NCBI GenBank assembly: GCA_023262365.1
Contig: JALRBF010000278.1
Span: forward strand, 1-6,166
DNA from: Burkholderiaceae bacterium
GTDB lineage: Bacteria; Pseudomonadota; Gammaproteobacteria; Burkholderiales; Burkholderiaceae_C
DNA: 6,166 nt
Direction: 5' to 3'
Shown here one piece after another: positions 1 through 6,166 of the stretch. The translations under genes and the position numbers were made by a program. The notes beneath the pieces are model-generated. The model saw only the letters and a program-made list of their open reading frames with translations. It had not been told where the DNA came from and did not search any database. Position 1 is the first letter of the stretch. Each line of letters opens with the position of its first letter.

Positions 1-274
1 CCGCCTGCATGTCTTCGCGCTCACCCAGACCTTCGGCGTAAGTGCCTTCGCTGTCACCGACCCCTCTGAAATTGAATCGCACCGCCCGCCAACCCGCCTG
101 AACCACAGCGCGCGCCAGAGTTTGAACCACCTTGTTGTCCATGGTGCCGCCAAACAAAGGGTGCGGGTGCGCCAACACCGCGGTGCCTACCGGCTCCCCG
201 GTGGGCGCATCTACAGCGACGGCGATGCACCCGGCCGGGCCTTCAATGTGCAGGCGCTGGGTCCCCGGGTTCAT
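1..274 (-). CDS. Alpha/beta hydrolase (COG2945-like), N-terminal part, cut by the window edge
   Basis: The 91 visible codons start at ATG 274 and run off the left edge with no stop. After an N-terminal beta-rich stretch comes HPHPLFGGTMDNKVV (about residues 46-60) and then RFNFRGVGDSEG (about residues 77-88). This pair is typical of the small cytoplasmic alpha/beta-fold hydrolases of the COG2945 / dienelactone-hydrolase-like group. The HPHP segment lies near the oxyanion region, and the FNFRGVGxSxG segment precedes the nucleophile strand. The nucleophile serine and the catalytic Asp and His lie outside the window. The start follows the ferredoxin stop with only two bases between (TGA-GC-ATG), so the two are probably translationally coupled. 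No clear Shine-Dalgarno is visible. The substrate cannot be told from the sequence; family membership is fairly sure, function is not. Confidence 0.85.
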   Translation of the reverse strand, partial: MNPGTQRLHIEGPAGCIAVAVDAPTGEPVGTAVLAHPHPLFGGTMDNKVVQTLARAVVQAGWRAVRFNFRGVGDSEGTYAEGLGEREDMQA

Positions 275-276
275 GC

Positions 277-621
277 TCAACGCCCGACGCTTGCGGGTAA
301 CAACAAGCGCTCCACCACCTCGCCATTGGCGAGGTGGCGGTCGACGATTTCATCCACATCCGACTGATCCACAAAGGTGTACCAAACACCTTCGGGATAC
401 ACCACCGCCACCGGCGCACCAGCACAGCGATCCAAACACCCGGCTTTGTTCACCCGCACCTGCCCGACACCCGCCAAACCCAGGGCCTTGACACGCGCCT
501 TGCAATGGTCAAAGCCCGATTTGGCGGCCTGTTGCGCACAACAGGCCTCGCCGTTGGCGCGCTCATTGAGGCAAAAAAACACATGACGCTGGTAATAAGC
601 GGTATTTGCAGAGGCATCCAT
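277..621 (-). CDS. Thioredoxin-like [2Fe-2S] ferredoxin
   Basis: A 114-residue soluble protein. Cysteines at positions 17, 27, 28, 40, 62 and 66 fit the thioredoxin-fold [2Fe-2S] ferredoxin family: one Cys after the first beta strand (HVFFC), a second about ten residues on (CC pair), and a closing C-x3-C (AGCLDRC, 62-66). Cys40 is extra. The family's role is electron transfer, and the redox partner is unknown. The frame stays open to a GTG at 663, but I prefer ATG 621: it puts the YYQRHVFFC strand at the normal distance from the N-terminus and avoids overlapping the vanZ-like stop at 644. Neither start has a good ribosome binding site. It sits 22 bases after the VanZ-domain gene and 2 bases before the hydrolase, so it is very likely part of the hemJ operon. 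A link to haem synthesis is suggested only by position. Confidence 0.9.
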   Translation of the reverse strand: MDASANTAYYQRHVFFCLNERANGEACCAQQAAKSGFDHCKARVKALGLAGVGQVRVNKAGCLDRCAGAPVAVVYPEGVWYTFVDQSDVDEIVDRHLANGEVVERLLLPASVGR

Positions 622-643
622 GGCGCGAATTGTAGGAGGGCGG

Positions 644-3407
<2,764 letters not shown>

Positions 3408-3425
3408 GCGCGGCAACCCTCGGCC

Positions 3426-4811
3426 GTGGTTAAAGCCAAAACGCTTTACGTTTGCCAATCGTGCGGCGCGCAAAGCCCCAAATGGCTGGGTAAATGCCCA
3501 GAATGTGAGGCATGGAACGCACTGGTTGAGCAAACCGCTTCGCCCGCCCCGGGCAAGCACCGCATGGCCGGTTTGGTGGCCGCGGCGCCGGCGCAGGCAC
3601 TGCGCGACATTGCGCTGGCCGAAGTCCAGCGTCGCCCCACCGGCTTGCCCGAACTCGACCGCGTGTTGGGCGGTGGCTGGGTGGACGGCGAGGTGGTGCT
3701 TATTGGCGGCGACCCGGGCATTGGCAAGTCCACGTTGCTGTTGCAGGCGCTCTCGGCCATGGCAGCGCACGAGCCCACCTTGTACGTCACCGGCGAAGAA
3801 TCGGCCGCTCAGGTCGCGCTGCGCGCGCAACGGCTGGGGCTAACCAATGGCGACGTGCGCGTCATGGCCGAAATTTCGCTCGAGCGCATCGTGGCCACCA
3901 TGGAGGCCGAGGCCCCGCGCATTGCCGTGATTGATTCGATTCAGACGGTGTACACCGACACGCTTTCGTCGGCCCCTGGCTCGGTGGCGCAGGTGCGCGA
4001 GTGCGCCGCGCACCTAACACGCGTGGCCAAAGCCACGGGCATGACGCTGGTGCTGGTGGGACATGTCACCAAAGAAGGCGCGCTGGCCGGGCCGCGCGTG
4101 CTCGAGCACATGGTGGACGCGGTGTTGTACTTTGAAGGCGACAGCCACTCCAACCACCGCCTGGTGCGCGCGGCCAAAAACCGGTTTGGCGCGGTCAACG
4201 AGCTGGGCGTGTTTGCCATGACCGAGCGCGGCCTGCGTGGCGTAAGCAACCCAAGCGCCATTTTTTTAAGCCAGCACGCCAACCCGGTGCCCGGTGCCTG
4301 CGTCTTGGCCACGCTGGAGGGCTCGCGGCCCCTGCTGGTGGAGGTACAGGCGCTGGTGGACGGCGGCGGGGCCAGCCCGCGACGCCTAAGCGTGGGGTTG
4401 GAGCGCGATCGGCTGGCCATGCTGCTGGCGGTGCTGCATCGGCACGGCGGGGTTTCGTGCGCCGACCAAGATGTGTTCGTCAACGCCGTGGGCGGCATGC
4501 GCATCAGCGAGCCGGCAGCCGATGTGGCGGTGCTGCTGGCGATTCAAAGCAGCTTACGCGGTCGCGCCCTGCCGCCGGGCTTGGTGGCGTTTGGCGAGCT
4601 GGGCTTGGCTGGCGAAATTCGCCCCGCACCGCGTGGCCTTGAGCGGCTGCGCGAAGCGGCCAAGTTGGGGTTTTCGTACGCGGTGCTGCCCAAGGCCAAT
4701 GCCCCCAAGCGCCAAGACGCCAGCCTGCAAGGGCTGACCCTGCTGCCGGTTGACCGGGTGGACGAAGCCTTGGCCGCGGTGCGTCAGGCCGGCCCCACAC
4801 CTGGGGGGTAG
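3426..4811 (+). CDS. radA: DNA repair protein RadA (Sms), branch-migration helicase-like ATPase
   Basis: RadA is a hexameric, RecA-related ATPase that drives branch migration of recombination intermediates alongside RecA. The 461-residue product has the full family layout: an N-terminal C4 zinc finger (Cys10, Cys13, Cys24, Cys27), a RecA-like ATPase core with Walker A GGDPGIGKST (94-103) and Walker B IAVIDS (166-171), the RadA-specific KNRFG motif (251-255), and a C-terminal Lon-protease-like domain (about 285-455). The start is GTG 3426, which puts KTLYVCQSC at its usual place near the N-terminus; no in-frame ATG fits, and no clear Shine-Dalgarno is present. It lies 18 bases after hemB, suggesting co-transcription without an evident functional link. 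A run of seven T at 4261-4267 falls in phase as U UUU UUA and is treated separately. Confidence 0.97.
   Translation: MVKAKTLYVCQSCGAQSPKWLGKCPECEAWNALVEQTASPAPGKHRMAGLVAAAPAQALRDIALAEVQRRPTGLPELDRVLGGGWVDGEVVLIGGDPGIGKSTLLLQALSAMAAHEPTLYVTGEESAAQVALRAQRLGLTNGDVRVMAEISLERIVATMEAEAPRIAVIDSIQTVYTDTLSSAPGSVAQVRECAAHLTRVAKATGMTLVLVGHVTKEGALAGPRVLEHMVDAVLYFEGDSHSNHRLVRAAKNRFGAVNELGVFAMTERGLRGVSNPSAIFLSQHANPVPGACVLATLEGSRPLLVEVQALVDGGGASPRRLSVGLERDRLAMLLAVLHRHGGVSCADQDVFVNAVGGMRISEPAADVAVLLAIQSSLRGRALPPGLVAFGELGLAGEIRPAPRGLERLREAAKLGFSYAVLPKANAPKRQDASLQGLTLLPVDRVDEALAAVRQAGPTPGG
4262..4317 (+). other. Possible -1 frameshift/slippage signal inside radA
   Basis: In the radA frame the codons ATT TTT TTA (4260-4268) hold the heptamer T TTT TTA in the phase needed for -1 slippage, the same heptamer as the HIV gag-pol site. 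Downstream bases can fold as CCAGC (4271-4275) with GCTGG (4313-4317), enclosing GCCAA (4278-4282) with TTGGC (4305-4309). The -1 frame then stays open to a TGA at about 4640. The outer stem is only 2 bases from the heptamer, the inner one 9. Long open alternative frames are common in GC-rich DNA, so this may be chance. Confidence 0.2.
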
Positions 4812-4826
4812 CCGCATACAATGCGG
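4812..4826 (+). promoter_or_regulatory. -10-like box within an inverted repeat, upstream of the uppS-type gene
   Basis: Directly after the radA stop codon lies TACAAT (4817-4822; five of six bases of the -10 consensus) inside a perfect inverted repeat, CCGCAT-ACA-ATGCGG (4812-4826). The start of transcription would fall near 4829, leaving a 17-base leader before ATG 4846. No good -35 hexamer is seen at normal spacing, so the promoter would be weak or activator-dependent. The same eight bases, CATACAAT, recur in front of the ilvE-type gene. GGTTAACC (4827-4834) is a further palindrome just downstream. Confidence 0.35.
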
Positions 4827-4845
4827 GGTTAACCGCCGGCTCTTT

Positions 4846-5583
4846 ATGTTCACCGACTCTGCCCCTGCCACCCCCCGCCACGTTGCCTTCATCATGGACG
4901 GCAACGGACGCTGGGCACGCCAGCGGCGGCTGCCACGTGCCGCCGGCCATGTCAAGGGAGCCGCTCAGGTGCGCACGGTAATTGAGCACTGCGCCCAACG
5001 CGGGGTGCAGGCCGTGACCCTGTACGCGTTTAGCACCGAAAACTGGGCCCGCCCGGCCAACGAGGTAGGTGCGCTGATGGCGCTGTTTGCGCGCTACTTG
5101 CAAAACGAAATTGCCGACATGCAGCGCAACGGCGTGCAACTGCGTGTCATCGGTGACCGCTCGGTGTTTTCCGAATCGCTGCAGCAAGCCATAAGCCAAG
5201 CCGAAGCGGCCACGGCCGGCGCAAACCGCTTGGTGCTGCAACTGGCAGTGAACTACGGCGGCCGCGCCGAACTGCTGGGGGCCATGCAACGGTGGCTGCA
5301 AGCCAACCCCGGGGCAGAACCTGCCGCGCTGACTGAAGCCGCGCTGGCCCAGTATTTGTTTAGTCCCGACCTACCCGCCCCCGATTTGTTGGTGCGCACG
5401 GCTGGTGAGCGTCGGCTGAGCAACTTTTTGTTGTGGCAAACCGCCTACACCGAGTTGTACTTTACCGACACGCTGTGGCCCGACTTTGACGCCAAAGCCC
5501 TTGACGCGGCGCTGGCCTGGTTTGCCGGACGCGTGCGCCGCTTTGGCAAAACCACCGAGCAGGTACTAAACGCGGCGGCCTAA
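4846..5583 (+). CDS. uppS: Cis-prenyltransferase of the undecaprenyl diphosphate synthase (UppS) family
   Basis: UppS adds isopentenyl diphosphate units in cis to farnesyl diphosphate to build the C55 lipid carrier for peptidoglycan and other envelope polymers. The 245-residue protein has family length and the signature regions: HVAFIMDGNGRWA (12-24) with catalytic Asp18 (E. coli Asp26), TLYAFSTENWARP (58-70), LQLAVNYGGR (131-140), and RTAGERRLSNFLLWQ (184-198), then YTELYF with the metal-binding Glu203. The usual RTGGE-[HQ]-R reads RTAGE-R-R here (Ala186, Arg189). The pyrophosphate-binding Arg184 and Arg190 and Ser192 are kept, so activity is expected. ATG 4846 is chosen because the frame upstream overlaps radA and carries no family sequence; there is no clear ribosome binding site. 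The gene lies between radA and an ilvE-type gene, not in the usual pyrH-frr-uppS-cdsA-dxr cluster, so it may be a second copy with a different chain-length role. Confidence 0.93.
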   Translation: MFTDSAPATPRHVAFIMDGNGRWARQRRLPRAAGHVKGAAQVRTVIEHCAQRGVQAVTLYAFSTENWARPANEVGALMALFARYLQNEIADMQRNGVQLRVIGDRSVFSESLQQAISQAEAATAGANRLVLQLAVNYGGRAELLGAMQRWLQANPGAEPAALTEAALAQYLFSPDLPAPDLLVRTAGERRLSNFLLWQTAYTELYFTDTLWPDFDAKALDAALAWFAGRVRRFGKTTEQVLNAAA

Positions 5584-5603
5584 GCCAACGCCGCCCAGGG
5601 GCG

Positions 5604-5625
5604 TGGCCGCGGCCATACAATTGTG
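5604..5625 (+). promoter_or_regulatory. -10-like box with adjoining palindromes, upstream of the ilvE-type gene
   Basis: TACAAT (5616-5621) matches five of six -10 bases and is preceded by CA as in the box before the uppS-type gene. The perfect 12-base palindrome TGGCCGCGGCCA (5604-5615) abuts it, and ACAATTGT (5617-5624) overlaps it. Transcription would start near 5628, giving a leader of about 26 bases that contains the ribosome binding site. No clear -35 hexamer is seen. The palindromes could be an operator, but GC-rich palindromes also arise by chance. Confidence 0.4.
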
Positions 5626-5642
5626 TTCTTTCGTTTTTTGTT

Positions 5643-5646
5643 GGAG
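5643..5646 (+). promoter_or_regulatory. Shine-Dalgarno GGAG for the ilvE-type gene
   Basis: GGAG lies seven bases before ATG 5654, within a T-rich leader. It is the only convincing Shine-Dalgarno sequence in the window and fixes the start of this gene. Confidence 0.7.
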
Positions 5647-5653
5647 CAACAAG

Positions 5654-6166
5654 ATGGCTGCGCCCCAATCGCTGGCAGACCAAGACGGCAAGATTTGGAT
5701 GGATGGGCAGTGGGTACCTTGGCGTGACGCCAAGGTGCATGTGCTCACCCACACCCTGCATTACGGCTGCGGTGCGTTTGAGGGGGTGCGAGCTTATCAA
5801 ACCGCGCAAGGCACGGCCATTTTTCGCTTGGCCGAGCACACGCAGCGCCTGTTTAACAGCGCCAAAATTCTGCGCATGAACATCCCGTTCACGCCGCAAG
5901 CGCTCAACGACGCGCAATGCGAGGTGGTGCGACAAAACCAACTCACCAGCTGCTACATCCGTCCGCTGGTTTTTATTGGCGCCGAAAAGCTAGGCGTCAG
6001 CCCCAAAGGCAACCGAATCCACGTTATTGTGGCGGCATGGGCCTGGGGTGCGTACCTGGGTGAAGAGGGCATGGCACGCGGCATACGTGTTAAAACCAGC
6101 AGCTACACCCGGCATCACGTCAACATCACCCTGACGCAGGCCAAAGCGGTAAGCAACTACACCAAC
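5654..6166 (+). CDS. ilvE: Branched-chain amino acid aminotransferase, N-terminal part, cut by the window edge
   Basis: A fold-type IV PLP enzyme that transfers amino groups between glutamate and the 2-oxo acids of leucine, isoleucine and valine. The 171 visible codons cover a little over half of a normal ~300-residue IlvE. Seen in order: GKIWMDGQWVPWRDAKVHVL (12-31), THTLHYGCGAFEGVRAY (32-48), FRLAEHTQRLFNSAKIL (57-73), CYIRPLVFIG (100-109) and TQAKAVSNYTN (161-171). Lys164 in QAKAVSNY matches the PLP-binding lysine (E. coli Lys159). The HYG-GAFEG and IRPLVF segments fit class I IlvE and argue against D-amino acid aminotransferase or aminodeoxychorismate lyase. The start is ATG 5654, supported by a GGAG seven bases upstream. 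It stands 70 bases after the uppS-type gene behind its own promoter-like box, so is probably transcribed separately. Confidence 0.94.
   Translation, partial: MAAPQSLADQDGKIWMDGQWVPWRDAKVHVLTHTLHYGCGAFEGVRAYQTAQGTAIFRLAEHTQRLFNSAKILRMNIPFTPQALNDAQCEVVRQNQLTSCYIRPLVFIGAEKLGVSPKGNRIHVIVAAWAWGAYLGEEGMARGIRVKTSSYTRHHVNITLTQAKAVSNYTN

Noticed and set aside
4334..4359. Two GCTGGTGG octamers identical to the E. coli Chi site within radA
   Set aside because: Chi sequences differ between lineages, and the octamer arises readily from Leu-Val codons here.
5574..5595. GGCGGC/GCCGCC hairpin around the uppS-type stop codon as a terminator
   Set aside because: A 6-bp stem with a 10-base loop, not followed by a T-tract; such pairings are common in GC-rich sequence.

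Overview
The window looks like an ordinary chromosomal segment of a betaproteobacterium, most likely order Burkholderiales and close to Comamonadaceae. This is inferred from the high-GC coding style, the sequence flavour of HemB, RadA, HemJ and the thioredoxin-like ferredoxin, and ATACAAT-type -10 boxes. I could not run a search, so the family-level placement is tentative. There are no mobile elements, tRNAs, rRNAs or CRISPR arrays.

The left part (1-2189) is a minus-strand gene string. In transcription order it is hemJ (protoporphyrinogen IX oxidase), a long VanZ-domain membrane protein, a thioredoxin-like [2Fe-2S] ferredoxin, and an alpha/beta hydrolase cut by the left edge. Gaps are 22, 22 and 2 bases, so this is probably one operon. 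The right part (2391-6166) is plus-strand: hemB (porphobilinogen synthase), radA (recombination/branch-migration ATPase), a cis-prenyltransferase of the undecaprenyl diphosphate synthase family, and a branched-chain aminotransferase cut by the right edge. hemB and radA are only 18 bases apart. The prenyltransferase and aminotransferase each have a TACAAT -10-like box in front of them.

The two divergent arms begin with two enzymes of the same pathway: HemB makes porphobilinogen and HemJ makes protoporphyrin IX. The roughly 200 bases between them are the most interesting part. On the minus strand they carry a promoter-like pair (TTGCAC, 18 bases, TATACT). About 110 bases later comes a textbook intrinsic terminator (perfect 8-bp stem, AAAA/UUUU loop, eight U), and only 26 bases after that the hemJ start codon. 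Between promoter and terminator lie two further hairpins, one showing a CCUCCC (anti-Shine-Dalgarno) loop. This is either an unannotated small RNA or an attenuator leader of hemJ.

Secondary observations are an UppS-family enzyme away from the usual frr-uppS-cdsA-dxr cluster with a changed RTGGE motif, an in-phase U UUU UUA slippery heptamer followed by a possible stem inside radA, and perfect dyads over or beside the -10 boxes of the last two genes. Most genes have no clear Shine-Dalgarno sequence; only the aminotransferase has one.
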